A DNA stretch of 49,202 nucleotides from Acidimicrobiales bacterium (GTDB lineage: Bacteria > Actinomycetota > Acidimicrobiia > Acidimicrobiales > CADCSY01). Where the stretch lies: the NCBI GenBank assembly GCA_035512495.1, contig DATKDW010000077.1:1-49202 (forward strand), written 5' to 3'. This document shows positions 26,190-34,124 of the stretch, in pieces. Under the pieces are notes generated by a model. That model was given only the letters and a program-made list of their open reading frames with translations. It had not been told where the DNA came from and searched no databases. Every line of letters begins with the position of its first letter. The stretch's first letter is position 1. Position numbers and translations under genes: made by a program.

Positions 26190-26229
26190 CACGTTGCCGG
26201 GGACCCGCCCCAGGCGTCAGGAACTGCCC

Positions 26230-27573
26230 ATGAAACACCGGAGCGCGCTGCTGCAAGGGGCCGTCGTGCTCGCGGCCGCCTCCGCCCTGGTGGGGGCCCT
26301 GCGGCTCGACGGCGGGGTCGACTGGCCGATCGTGGCCGCGTTCGTCGCCTTCCTCATCATGGCCGAGAGCACCTCGGTGCTCATGGGCGTGGCCATGAGC
26401 GTCAGCCCGGGCTTCATGATCATCATGGCCTCGATCGCGGTCCTCGCCGCAGACGGACCGAGCGGTGCGGTCGCCGGCGCAGCCGTCATCGGTTGCAGCA
26501 GCGGCCTCGCCCTCGACGACCTGCGGTCCCGCAACCTGCGGGCCATCGTCATGAACAGCGGGCAGATCCTCCTGGCCGCCGCCGGCGGCGCGCTGGCCTA
26601 CGTCACCGTCCTCTCGCTGGGCGGCTGGGCCTTCGTCGCGGCCGTGGTCGCCGTGGCCGTCTACGGCTCGCTCAACATCGGGCTCCTCATCGGGCTCCGC
26701 TCGCTCAGCACGGGCCCCTCGGCGGCGGTGCTCTGGGCGGACATGCGCCCAGCGGTCCCCAACTACCTGGCCTTCGGCCTCCTCGGTGTCCTGATCGGCC
26801 AGATCGGCGCCGAGCTCGGCGCGGTGGCCGTCCTCCTCCTCGCCATCCCGGTCGTGATCGGCCGGTGGACCTTCCGGTCCTTCGAGCGGACCAGGGACGC
26901 CCACGACGCCTCGATCCGCCTCTTCATCCGCCTCATCGAGGCCAAGGACCCCTACACCGCGGGCCACACCGAGAGGGTCGCGAAGTACTCGTGCTACATC
27001 GCCGAGGAGATGGGACTCTCGCCCGACCGCATCGCCCACCTCCGCCAGTCGGCGCTGATGCACGACGTCGGCAAGCTGGCGGTCCCGAGTCGGCTGCTCA
27101 ACAAGCCCGGCCGCCTCACCGCCGACGAGTGGGAGATCGTCCGCCGTCACAACGACGCCGGCATCGGCATCCTCGGCCGAGTGAACTTCATGCGCGACAT
27201 GGCGGTGGTGGCCTCGGACCGCGCCGGACGCTTCGAGCACGACACCGCCGGCATGGCCGCCGAGCTGGTGCTCGAGGGCCACATCGTCGCCGTGGCCGAC
27301 GCCTTCGACGCCATGACCTCCACCCGTTCGTACCGTCAGGCGCTCGACCAGGACATCGCCTTCGAAGAGCTGCGCAAGAACGCAGGCACCCAGTTCAACC
27401 CCACCTGCACCGAAGCACTCATCGCGGTGATCGAGCAGCGGGGCGAGCGCTACGGCCGCGGCTTCGAGGTCGATGCCCACGCCTTCGCCGTCGCCCCGCC
27501 CGACGTCGGGGTCGGCTCGGCCGGCCTGGGTGACCTCTCCGACGAAGCGACCGCCGCGGGTTCGAGCTCGTGA
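26230..27573 (+). CDS. Membrane HD-domain protein with degenerate HD-GYP motif
   Basis: The protein has 447 aa. Residues 1-215 form about six membrane helices. The C-terminal domain is of HD-GYP type: AGHTERVA (His246), LMHDVGKLAVP (His278/Asp279/Lys282), LLNKPGRLTADEWEIVRRH (His307) and VADAFDAMTSTRSYR (Asp357). The canonical HHExxDGxGYP segment is replaced, without any length change, by a stretch starting ASDRAGRFEHD (about 328-338), so the HH pair and the GYP are lost. Cyclic di-GMP hydrolysis is therefore doubtful; it may bind a nucleotide or act by another reaction. ATG 26230 has no clear SD. The end overlaps the next gene (GTGA). Confidence 0.85.
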   Translation: MKHRSALLQGAVVLAAASALVGALRLDGGVDWPIVAAFVAFLIMAESTSVLMGVAMSVSPGFMIIMASIAVLAADGPSGAVAGAAVIGCSSGLALDDLRSRNLRAIVMNSGQILLAAAGGALAYVTVLSLGGWAFVAAVVAVAVYGSLNIGLLIGLRSLSTGPSAAVLWADMRPAVPNYLAFGLLGVLIGQIGAELGAVAVLLLAIPVVIGRWTFRSFERTRDAHDASIRLFIRLIEAKDPYTAGHTERVAKYSCYIAEEMGLSPDRIAHLRQSALMHDVGKLAVPSRLLNKPGRLTADEWEIVRRHNDAGIGILGRVNFMRDMAVVASDRAGRFEHDTAGMAAELVLEGHIVAVADAFDAMTSTRSYRQALDQDIAFEELRKNAGTQFNPTCTEALIAVIEQRGERYGRGFEVDAHAFAVAPPDVGVGSAGLGDLSDEATAAGSSS

Positions 27574-28859
27574 GCGCCCCCGACAGCGGCCGCCGGTTGA
27601 GCCCCGTGCTCGTCGCCGCCGTCGGCGTCACCGTCGGCGCCGCCATCGCTGCGACGGGACCCGACCGAGCGCGGGTGCTCGTGGGCGTCGCCGTGGCCCT
27701 CGGGGTCGGCCTGCTGGTGACCGTCCCCGTGCCCTGGGGGGGCAGCGTCCCGATTGGATTCGCCCTCGCCATGGCCGTACCCACCACGCCGCTCACCTTG
27801 CAGGAGCAAGGGATCGTGGCCGTGGCCGCCCTCACGATCGCCCTCGCCGTGACCGCCAACCGCCACGACCTCGCCGAGGTGGGCCGGGTGGGGTCGCGGC
27901 TGGCACTCGCGCTGCTCGCCGCCGGCGCCGCCGTGTTCGCGTTCGACCTGGTGGTGCCCGAGGCCACCGTGCTCGCCCGGGCCGGGGCCGGCATCCTCGG
28001 TCTCGTGGCCGTCGACGCCCTCGTCACCCGTTGGGTCCTGGTCGACGGCGAGCACCTCGAGCTCAAGTCGGCGGCCCCGGTCCACCTCACGTTGGCCTGT
28101 GCCGCCGCCCTCATCGCCGTGGCAACCGACCAGGTGGGCGTGGCCATGGCCGCGGTCGCCGGCCTGCCGCTGCTCATCGCTCGCTTCTCCTTCCTGCGCT
28201 ATGCCAGCGCCACCGACACCCTGGGCCAGACCGTGCAGGCGCTCGGTCTGGTACCGGAGCTGGCCGGGCTCTCCCCCCTCGGCCACAGCGAGCGAACCGC
28301 CTGCTACGCCGACGTCGTGGCCGGTGAGCTCGGGTTCGACCGGGCGACGAGGCAGCGGATCGTGACCGCCAGCCGGCTCCACCGGCTGGGAGCCGTGCCG
28401 CTCGACGACAGTACCGGCGAGGCCGTCCCGGCGACCGACGCCGCCGACGACCACACCACCGTGGCCGTCCAGGGCGCCAGCATCCTGCGCGACGTGGGCT
28501 TCACCAGCGAGGTCGCCGACCTGGTCGAGTCGGCCAAGGCCGGGTCCCTCGAGGGTCCGGCCCCGTCGCTGGAGGCCGCCGTCGTCCGGGTGGCGGTGGC
28601 CTTCGACATGGTGGTCGGCGACGACCCTGACCTCGCCGACCGGGGGCTGTCCCTGCTGACCGGCGTGGCCCGTGATGGCGCCACCCGACGGGCGACCGCC
28701 GCGCTGTTCCGGCTCATCGCCGACCGACCGGCGACCGTCACCGACGCCATCGCCGCCGGCGACCGCTTCCGCCAAGCTGCCAGCGGCCTCGACCTCGAGA
28801 GCCTCGTGGCCGGTGGGGGCGACATCCTCCCCTTCACCCGCCGGAAGAGCGCGCTCTGA
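27570..28859 (+). CDS. Second membrane HD-like protein, catalytic residues lost
   Basis: The protein has 429 aa and is a diverged paralogue of its upstream neighbour: about seven membrane segments to residue 205, then an HD-like domain. The first metal His is kept (LGHSERTACYADVV, His239), but HDxGK has become HRLGA (His271-Arg272), there is no GYP, and VADAFDAM has become VAVAFDMVV. It should be catalytically dead and could be a regulatory partner of the first HD protein. The GTG start overlaps the upstream stop (GTGA), implying equal, coupled expression. Confidence 0.8.
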   Translation: MSAPDSGRRLSPVLVAAVGVTVGAAIAATGPDRARVLVGVAVALGVGLLVTVPVPWGGSVPIGFALAMAVPTTPLTLQEQGIVAVAALTIALAVTANRHDLAEVGRVGSRLALALLAAGAAVFAFDLVVPEATVLARAGAGILGLVAVDALVTRWVLVDGEHLELKSAAPVHLTLACAAALIAVATDQVGVAMAAVAGLPLLIARFSFLRYASATDTLGQTVQALGLVPELAGLSPLGHSERTACYADVVAGELGFDRATRQRIVTASRLHRLGAVPLDDSTGEAVPATDAADDHTTVAVQGASILRDVGFTSEVADLVESAKAGSLEGPAPSLEAAVVRVAVAFDMVVGDDPDLADRGLSLLTGVARDGATRRATAALFRLIADRPATVTDAIAAGDRFRQAASGLDLESLVAGGGDILPFTRRKSAL

Positions 28860-28920
28860 GCGCCTCCCAGGTGCCCGACGGTCCCCGATCCCCGGCGGGC
28901 CGGTCGGTACGCTCGACCCG

Positions 28921-29730
28921 GTGAACGACCTCGACCTGCGCTCCGTCGAGCGCGAGCTGTGCCGCATCCCCGACGTGCGGGCGGCCCGCATCGTCGTGGG
29001 CCCCGACACCGAACCGGTGGAGGTCCACATCCTCGCCGTACCGGGCAAGCACGCCAAGCAGGTGGTACGCGACATCCAGTCGGTCGCCATGGCCAGCGTG
29101 GGCCTCGAGATCGATCACCGCATCGTGAGCGTCGTCCAGCTCGAGGACCCGGTGGTCGAGCCCCCCGCGTCGCCTGGCGCACCAGCGGCGCCCGCGTCCG
29201 CGGCCCAGGCACCCGAGGCCGTGGCAGTCTCCGCAGCGCCAGGACCCGCCCCGGTCCCACCAGCCGCCGACCCCGAGGGCGCAGCCTCCTCCAACGGCCG
29301 GGCCGAGGCGGCACCCACCTCGCCGCCTGCCGGGACGAACACCGGTGAGCGCCCCGTCGTCGAGAGCGTCCACCTGCTGCGGCGCGGCCCCCGCTGCAGC
29401 GCCGAGGTCGCCCTGCGCGCCGGCGAGGTCGAGGCCACCGGCACCGTCGAGGGGTCAGCCGCCGCCAGCGCAACCCTCCGCCTCGTCGCCGAGGCAACCC
29501 TCGACGCCCTCCGCCAGCTCGACGGCACGGCCGCCCAGGTGACGGTCGAGACCGCCACCGTCACCTCCTTCGGCGACCGGCCGGTGGCCATGGCCGTGCT
29601 GGTCCTGATGGTGCCGCCCTACGAGGAGCTCCTCACCGGCTCGGCGCCGGTGCGCAGCATGGGCGAGCACGAGGCGGTGGCCCGCGCCGTGCTCGACGCC
29701 ACCAACCGCCGGCTCCGCCCCCCGAGGTAG
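28921..29730 (+). CDS. Unrecognised two-domain cytoplasmic protein
   Basis: The protein has 269 aa. Domain 1 (about 1-75: LRSVERELCRIPDVRAARIV, then VHILAVPGKHAKQVVRDIQS) and domain 2 (about 145-265: VVESVHLLRRGPRCSAEVAL, then EEL and EHEAVARAVLDATNRRL) are both alpha/beta-like and joined by a 65-residue Ala/Pro/Ser linker. No signal peptide or membrane helix is present. GTG 28921 is exactly 7 bp after TACGCT (leaderless). I do not recognise a family; similarity of domain 2 to small regulatory ligand-binding folds is only an impression. It follows the HD pair at 61 bp and may belong to the same pathway. Confidence 0.7.
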   Translation: MNDLDLRSVERELCRIPDVRAARIVVGPDTEPVEVHILAVPGKHAKQVVRDIQSVAMASVGLEIDHRIVSVVQLEDPVVEPPASPGAPAAPASAAQAPEAVAVSAAPGPAPVPPAADPEGAASSNGRAEAAPTSPPAGTNTGERPVVESVHLLRRGPRCSAEVALRAGEVEATGTVEGSAAASATLRLVAEATLDALRQLDGTAAQVTVETATVTSFGDRPVAMAVLVLMVPPYEELLTGSAPVRSMGEHEAVARAVLDATNRRLRPPR

Positions 29731-29749
29731 CAACCCACCGTCGAGCCGG

Positions 29750-30637
29750 TCACACCCGTCGCAGGTGATCGGGCAGCACCGCGCCGGGATCGAGCACCTC
29801 GGGCGCGTCGATGGCGGCCCGGACCGCGAGGTACTGGGCGGTGCCGGCCACGTCGTGGACCCGCAGCAGCGACGACGGCGCGGCGGCGGCCAGCGCCCCG
29901 GCGACGGCCAGCGTGCCCGGCGCCCGGTCGAGGGGGCCGGTCATGGCGATGGCGCCGATGAAGTCCTTGCGGGAGATGGCGAAGAGCAGGGGCCCCTCGA
30001 TCGCGGCGTGGAGCGCCCCGGCGCGGTGGACCAGCTCCAGCGACTGACGAGGGGTCTTCCCGAAGTCCAGACCCGGATCGACGATGACCTGGTCCGGGTC
30101 CACGCCCGCCGTGGCCAGCTGCGAGAGCTTGGCGTCGACGAACGAGAGGACAGCGCTGACGACGTCGTCGTACCGGTGAGGATCGAGGATCTTCGACTTC
30201 GGTGGCCCGACGGTGTGCATCAGGACGTAGCCGGCGCCCCACGAGGCGACCACGTCGGCGAGCTCGGGGTGGTGCAGGCCGCTGACGTCGTTGATGACGT
30301 CGGCGCCGGCCGCCAGGCACGCGTCGGCCACTGCGGGCTTGTAGGTGTCGACGGAGATCACCGCGTCGCTGGCCGCGCGCACTGCCTCGATCAACGGGAC
30401 CACGCGGGCGACCTCGTCCTCGACGGCCAGCGTCGGCGTCCTGGTGTTGGCCGACTGGCCCCCGATGTCGACGACGAGGGCGCCGGCGGCGACCTGCCGG
30501 AGGGCGAGGTCCACCTGCACCTGCAGCTCCGAGCTCCCGTCACCGGAGAACGACTCCGGGCTGGCGTTGACGATCCCCATGAGGGGCGTCCCGTCGACGA
30601 CCACGGTGCGCCGACAGGCCACGAACGTCCGCTTCAC
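29750..30637 (-). CDS. folP: Dihydropteroate synthase family protein, divergent
   Basis: The protein has 295 aa. TIM-barrel dihydropteroate synthase motifs are present: LMGIVNASPESFSGDG, GADVINDVSGL, VIVDPGLDFGKT, AISRKDFIGAI and LLRVHDVAGT. The pterin/pABA loop that is usually DIGGESTRPG reads DIGGQSANTRTP here, and LMHMRGTP reads VLMHTVGPPKSK. It may therefore be a FolP2-like paralogue or a folate enzyme with altered specificity. GTG 30637 follows GAGG and a TAGTCT -10 box. No other folate genes are in the window. Confidence 0.8.
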   Translation of the reverse strand: MKRTFVACRRTVVVDGTPLMGIVNASPESFSGDGSSELQVQVDLALRQVAAGALVVDIGGQSANTRTPTLAVEDEVARVVPLIEAVRAASDAVISVDTYKPAVADACLAAGADVINDVSGLHHPELADVVASWGAGYVLMHTVGPPKSKILDPHRYDDVVSAVLSFVDAKLSQLATAGVDPDQVIVDPGLDFGKTPRQSLELVHRAGALHAAIEGPLLFAISRKDFIGAIAMTGPLDRAPGTLAVAGALAAAAPSSLLRVHDVAGTAQYLAVRAAIDAPEVLDPGAVLPDHLRRV

Positions 30638-30747
30638 CCTCGTGAGACTAGGGGTGCGATGCCGACCGCCTGCCCGCCCCCGACTGCCTGCCCCGTTCCC
30701 TTGGTGTCGACCCCCGCCGGTGGCCACCGGTCTGGTAGGAACCTCTC

Positions 30748-31002
30748 ATGGCCGCCGACCCCGTCCGCCACCAGCGCGCCCGGGTCGCCCGCCACACGGC
30801 GACGGCCAAGCGGGTGGGCTATGCGCTGTGGGTGCTGGCCATCGTCGGCTTCTTCGCCGGCCTCGCCACCCGGTTCACCGACCTGCTGGCCAACGCCGTC
30901 ATCGCTGCGCTCGTGCTCGGCGGCGTGATCCTCGCCCCGGCGATCATCCTCGGCTACGCGGTCAAGGCCGCCGAGCGCGACGACCGCGAGCGAGGCCTCT
31001 AG
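30748..31002 (+). CDS. Small two-helix membrane protein, hypothetical
   Basis: The protein has 84 aa: a basic N-terminus (HQRARVARHTATAKRVG), two hydrophobic helices (YALWVLAIVGFFAGLATRF and LANAVIAALVLGGVILAPAIILGYAV) and a charged C-terminus (KAAERDDRERGL). ATG 30748 follows TAGGAA by 6 bp. No family is recognised. It is divergent from folP. Confidence 0.65.
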   Translation: MAADPVRHQRARVARHTATAKRVGYALWVLAIVGFFAGLATRFTDLLANAVIAALVLGGVILAPAIILGYAVKAAERDDRERGL

Positions 31003-31082
31003 GAGCGATTCCCAGGTCTCGCCTGGTCCCCGGCGGTGTGCCACGATGCGGCTGACACCACCATCATCGAAGGGGAACACCA

Positions 31083-32189
31083 ATGGTCAAGGCCGCAGTG
31101 CTGGCAGGGGTCGGGCAGCCGCTCGAGATCCGGGACGACATCGAGATCGAGGCGCCGCACGCCGGTGAGGTCAAGATCAAGATGGGCGCCGCCGGCGTCT
31201 GCCACTCCGACCTCTCCATGCAGAACGGCACCATGTTCCCCAACTGCCCCATCGTCCTCGGCCACGAGGGCGCCGGCGTGGTGGAGGAGGTCGGCGAGGG
31301 CGTCACCAGCGTGAAGCCCGGCGACCACGTGGTGGTGTCGTGGATCCCCCAGTGCGGTGAGTGCTTCTTCTGCCAGCGCGACGAGGGCTACCTGTGCGAG
31401 AACGCCGGCGCCGCCCTGGCCTCCGGCGGCCTGCTCGACGGCACGCCCCGCTTCACCTCCCAGGGCGCCCCGCTGCACCAGATGGCGGCGGCTGGCACCT
31501 TCTCGGAGTACTCCATCATCCCCGCCATCGGTGCGGTGAAGATCGACGACGACATCCCGATGACCATCGCCGCCCTCATCGGCTGCGGCGTGCTCACCGG
31601 CGTGGGCGCCGCCCTCAACACCGCCGACATCAAGGAAGGCGACACCGTCGCCGTCGTCGGCTGCGGTGGTGTGGGCCTCAACGTGATCCAGGGTGCCCGC
31701 ATCGCCGGTGCCAAGGAGATCATCGCCGTCGACATGAACGACACCAAGCTGGAGATGGCCAAGAAGTTCGGTGCCACCCAGACCGTCAACGCCAGCGAGG
31801 GCGACCCCGTGAGCAAGGTCATGGGCATGACCGGCGAGCGCGGCGCCGACGTGGCCTTCGAGGTCATCGGCCTGCAGCAGACCATCGACCAGGTCATCGC
31901 CATGACCCGCCGTGGTGGCGAGGCCGTGCTGGTGGGCGTCCCCAAGATGGACGCCATGGTCACCATCCCCGCCTTCCTCGGCTTCGTGCTCCAGTCGAAG
32001 ACGATCAAGGGCTGCTGGTACGGGTCGTCCAACACCCACACCGATGTCACCCGCATGGTCGAGCTCTACCGATCGGGTCAGCTCATGCTCGACGAGCTCA
32101 TCTCCTCGACCATCTCGCTCGAGGACGTCAACGACGCCTTCGAGACCATGGGCAAGGGTGAGATCGCCCGCCAGGTGATCGCCTACTAG
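31083..32189 (+). CDS. Zinc-dependent alcohol dehydrogenase (MDR; NDMA-type)
   Basis: The protein has 368 aa. Catalytic zinc ligands Cys40 (GVCHSDLS) and His61 (LGHEGAGVV), the structural-zinc cysteines 91, 94, 97 and 105 ([16 protein letters not shown]), and the Rossmann GCGGVGLNV are present. The sequence resembles actinobacterial NDMA-dependent or other class III-type alcohol dehydrogenases, which oxidise primary alcohols or aldehyde adducts. Codon use is strongly biased (many AAG and GAC/GAG), suggesting high expression. It has GAAGGGGAAC before ATG 31083 and is followed by strong hairpins. Confidence 0.92.
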   Translation: MVKAAVLAGVGQPLEIRDDIEIEAPHAGEVKIKMGAAGVCHSDLSMQNGTMFPNCPIVLGHEGAGVVEEVGEGVTSVKPGDHVVVSWIPQCGECFFCQRDEGYLCENAGAALASGGLLDGTPRFTSQGAPLHQMAAAGTFSEYSIIPAIGAVKIDDDIPMTIAALIGCGVLTGVGAALNTADIKEGDTVAVVGCGGVGLNVIQGARIAGAKEIIAVDMNDTKLEMAKKFGATQTVNASEGDPVSKVMGMTGERGADVAFEVIGLQQTIDQVIAMTRRGGEAVLVGVPKMDAMVTIPAFLGFVLQSKTIKGCWYGSSNTHTDVTRMVELYRSGQLMLDELISSTISLEDVNDAFETMGKGEIARQVIAY

Positions 32190-32191
32190 AG

Positions 32192-32274
32192 GTGATCGGG
32201 GCCCGTCACCGACGGAACCCTCCCACCCTCCGCAGGCTCCGGGCGGGTCCCTTCCGTCGGTGCCACCCGATCAC
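32192..32274 (+). terminator. Nested long hairpin downstream of the alcohol dehydrogenase gene
   Basis: Outer arms GTGATCGGG (32192-32200) and CCCGATCAC (32266-32274) and inner arms CACCGACGGAA (32207-32217) and TTCCGTCGGTG (32252-32262) are both perfect. They enclose a 34-base C-rich loop. It begins 3 bp after the stop codon. It is probably an mRNA 3' stabiliser or factor-assisted terminator; no U-run follows. Confidence 0.6.
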
Positions 32275-32317
32275 GAGATCCGGCGTCGCCTGGTCGTGCT
32301 GTGGGGATCTGAGGGGA

Positions 32318-32345
32318 CTCGGCCTTCGGCCGAGGCCTTTCTCTA
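32318..32345 (+). terminator. Intrinsic terminator-like hairpin
   Basis: CTCGGCC-TTC-GGCCGAG (32318-32334) is a 7-bp GC-rich stem with a three-base loop followed by GCCTTTCTCT. It lies downstream of the alcohol dehydrogenase gene and also just past the stop of the small minus-strand ORF, so it may serve both directions. Confidence 0.65.
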
Positions 32346-32513
32346 CCAGTCGGGGTCGGTGCCTCCGGCGCGGGGCAGGCCCGACCGATAGCGACGGCGG
32401 TGCACCTTCAGTGCCAGCAACGTCACCCCAGCGTGCTCCGCCGGCAGCGGCCGGAGGGGCTCGGGGGGTCGGGTCCTCTGCTTGGCCGGACCGGGCCGTC
32501 GTGTGCTCGCCAC
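32343..32513 (-). CDS. 56-aa basic hypothetical protein
   Basis: From GTG 32513 the ORF encodes VASTRRPGPAKQRTRPPEPL, continuing with a HAGVTLLALKVHRRRYRSGL core and ending GGTDPDW. AAAGG lies 7 nt before the start. The C-terminal half looks protein-like (a hydrophobic strand followed by an Arg-rich patch), but in such GC-rich DNA short ORFs arise easily. No family is recognised. It is divergent from the TetR gene. Confidence 0.45.
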   Translation of the reverse strand: MASTRRPGPAKQRTRPPEPLRPLPAEHAGVTLLALKVHRRRYRSGLPRAGGTDPDW

Positions 32514-32562
32514 GAGTGAACCTTTCGCCGCGGCACGGCGCCGTTCCTGCACGACCGGCCTT

Positions 32563-32578
32563 GTTACTCTTCGGTAAC
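32563..32578. promoter_or_regulatory. Palindrome GTTAC-N6-GTAAC before the TetR gene
   Basis: The 5-bp arms GTTAC (32563-32567) and GTAAC (32574-32578) end 2 bp before the TetR ATG, overlapping a possible -10 TACTCT. The position fits autorepression by the TetR protein. Confidence 0.5.
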
Positions 32579-32580
32579 TC

Positions 32581-33168
32581 ATGAGCCTCCGCCTCCCCGC
32601 TGCCGCCCGGCGCCGCCAGCTCCTCGACCACGCCCTCGAGGTGTTCGCCGAGCGGGGGTTCCACTCCACGTCGATGAACGACGTGGCCGAGGCCGCCGGC
32701 GTGACCAAACCGGTGCTCTACCAGCACTTCGGCTCGAAGCGCGACCTCTACCTCAAGCTGCTCGACGACGTGGGCGGCCAGCTCCAGGAGCAGATCCTCC
32801 TCGCCACCGCCGCCGCCGAGAGCCCGCGCGGCCAGGTCGAGGCCGGATTCGCGGCGTACTTCCGGTTCGTGGTCGAGCACCGGAGCGCCTTCTCGCTGCT
32901 GTTCGGCAGCGACAACCGCTTCGACGTCGAGTTCGCCGGCACCGTGCGGCGGGTGGAGTCGGCCATCGCCGAGGCCGTCGCTGGGCTGATCGAGGCCGAC
33001 CTCGACCACGAGCACCGGCGCACCCTCGCCTACGGCGTGGTGGGCCTCGCCGAGGTCACCAGCCGCCACCGCATCGCCGACGGCGTCGAGCTCGACCCGG
33101 GCCGCCTGGCCCGCCAGATCGCCGACCTGGCCTGGGCCGGCCTGCGAGGCGTCCGCCGCCTCGAGTGA
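32581..33168 (+). CDS. TetR-family transcriptional regulator
   Basis: The protein has 195 aa. The N-terminal DNA-binding domain is canonical (RRRQLLDHALEVFAERGFHS, then TSMNDVAEAAGVTKPVLYQHFGSKRDLYLKLL). The C-terminal ligand domain has FRFVVEHRSAFSLLF, resembling TetR_C members near fatty-acid or alcohol metabolism. ATG 32581 is placed directly behind the palindrome, giving at most a very short leader. The ligand is unknown. Possible targets are itself and the minus-strand small ORF. Confidence 0.92.
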   Translation: MSLRLPAAARRRQLLDHALEVFAERGFHSTSMNDVAEAAGVTKPVLYQHFGSKRDLYLKLLDDVGGQLQEQILLATAAAESPRGQVEAGFAAYFRFVVEHRSAFSLLFGSDNRFDVEFAGTVRRVESAIAEAVAGLIEADLDHEHRRTLAYGVVGLAEVTSRHRIADGVELDPGRLARQIADLAWAGLRGVRRLE

Positions 33169-33178
33169 CCCGAGTGTC

Positions 33179-34027
33179 CTAGACGGCCAGTGTGGTGGTC
33201 TCGGGCTTGGGTGGGCGGCGGGGGGCGGTGGCGAGGAGGGCGTCGAGGTCGCCGCCGTGGGCGGGGCACGACGGCTTGAACGAGCACCAGTCGCACAACA
33301 CGCTGGGGGTGGCCTCGAACTCGCCGGTCTCGCAGCAGCCGGAGATCGACCGGGCGGTGGCGACGACGACCTCGGTGGCCGACGCCAGCGCCTCGGGGGT
33401 GACGGATCGGACGACCTCGCCGGCCCGCTGTCCGAGGTAGAGGTGGCGCACGGCGGTGACCCGTCGACCCTCGACCGGGGGCTCCTGGCCCAGCAGGATG
33501 GCGTAGATCCACACCCCGAGGAGGCGGTCGTCCTGGTAGGCGACGCCCGGCTTCTGACCAGTCTTGTAGTCGGTGACGGTCAGGCCGCCGTCGGCGGTGG
33601 CGTCGAGGCGGTCGACGATGCCCCGCAGCGCCACCCCCTCGACCTCGCCGCGCACCCACAGCTCGGTGCCGGTGACGTCGATCTCACGCGGGTCCTCCAG
33701 GGCGAACCAGCGCTGCACCGCCTTCCAGGCCCGGCGCTTCACGCCGGGGATCTCCGCGGTGTCGACGGCCAGGGCCCGCCACTCGTCGTCGTCGACGTGG
33801 AGCGACCAGGCCGCGGTGGCGGCGGCCCGGGCGGCGTCGAGGGTGCGCTCCTCGGCCGGGAGGTTGCAGAGGCGCTCGGCCACGGCGTGGACGAAGGTGC
33901 CGATGGACGCGTCGAGGCTGCCGACCCGCTCGAGGCGCTCGAGGTAGTCGAGCCGCCAGGCGAGGGGGCACGTGCGGAACGAGCCGATGCTCGACGGCGA
34001 CAGGTGCTCGGGTGCCTCCACGACCAT
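33179..34027 (-). CDS. RecB-like PD-(D/E)XK nuclease with Fe-S cysteines
   Basis: The protein has 282 aa. The nuclease active site is readable: GIVDRLD (Asp), then TVTDYKTG (Asp and Lys). The cysteines needed for a 4Fe-4S cluster are present: one in SFRTCPLAWR at the N-terminus and CDWC-x5-C near the C-terminus. This is the Cas4/AddB arrangement in a single-domain protein common in actinobacteria. No helicase or CRISPR genes are nearby, so a DNA-repair role is more likely than adaptation. ATG 34027 is 6 bp after TACCGT (leaderless). Confidence 0.9.
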   Translation of the reverse strand: MVVEAPEHLSPSSIGSFRTCPLAWRLDYLERLERVGSLDASIGTFVHAVAERLCNLPAEERTLDAARAAATAAWSLHVDDDEWRALAVDTAEIPGVKRRAWKAVQRWFALEDPREIDVTGTELWVRGEVEGVALRGIVDRLDATADGGLTVTDYKTGQKPGVAYQDDRLLGVWIYAILLGQEPPVEGRRVTAVRHLYLGQRAGEVVRSVTPEALASATEVVVATARSISGCCETGEFEATPSVLCDWCSFKPSCPAHGGDLDALLATAPRRPPKPETTTLAV

Positions 34028-34124
34028 GCCCGTACGGTAGGCCCCAGCTGTGACACCGGCGCGGACGGGGAGGCGCAGACGGGTCTGGGCGATGGGGACA
34101 GGGCGGTGCTCTAGCGTCCGGGCC

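Noticed and set aside
33179-34027. Possible Cas4 of a CRISPR system
   Set aside because: No cas1, cas2 or repeat array in the window; a generic RecB-like repair nuclease is more likely.
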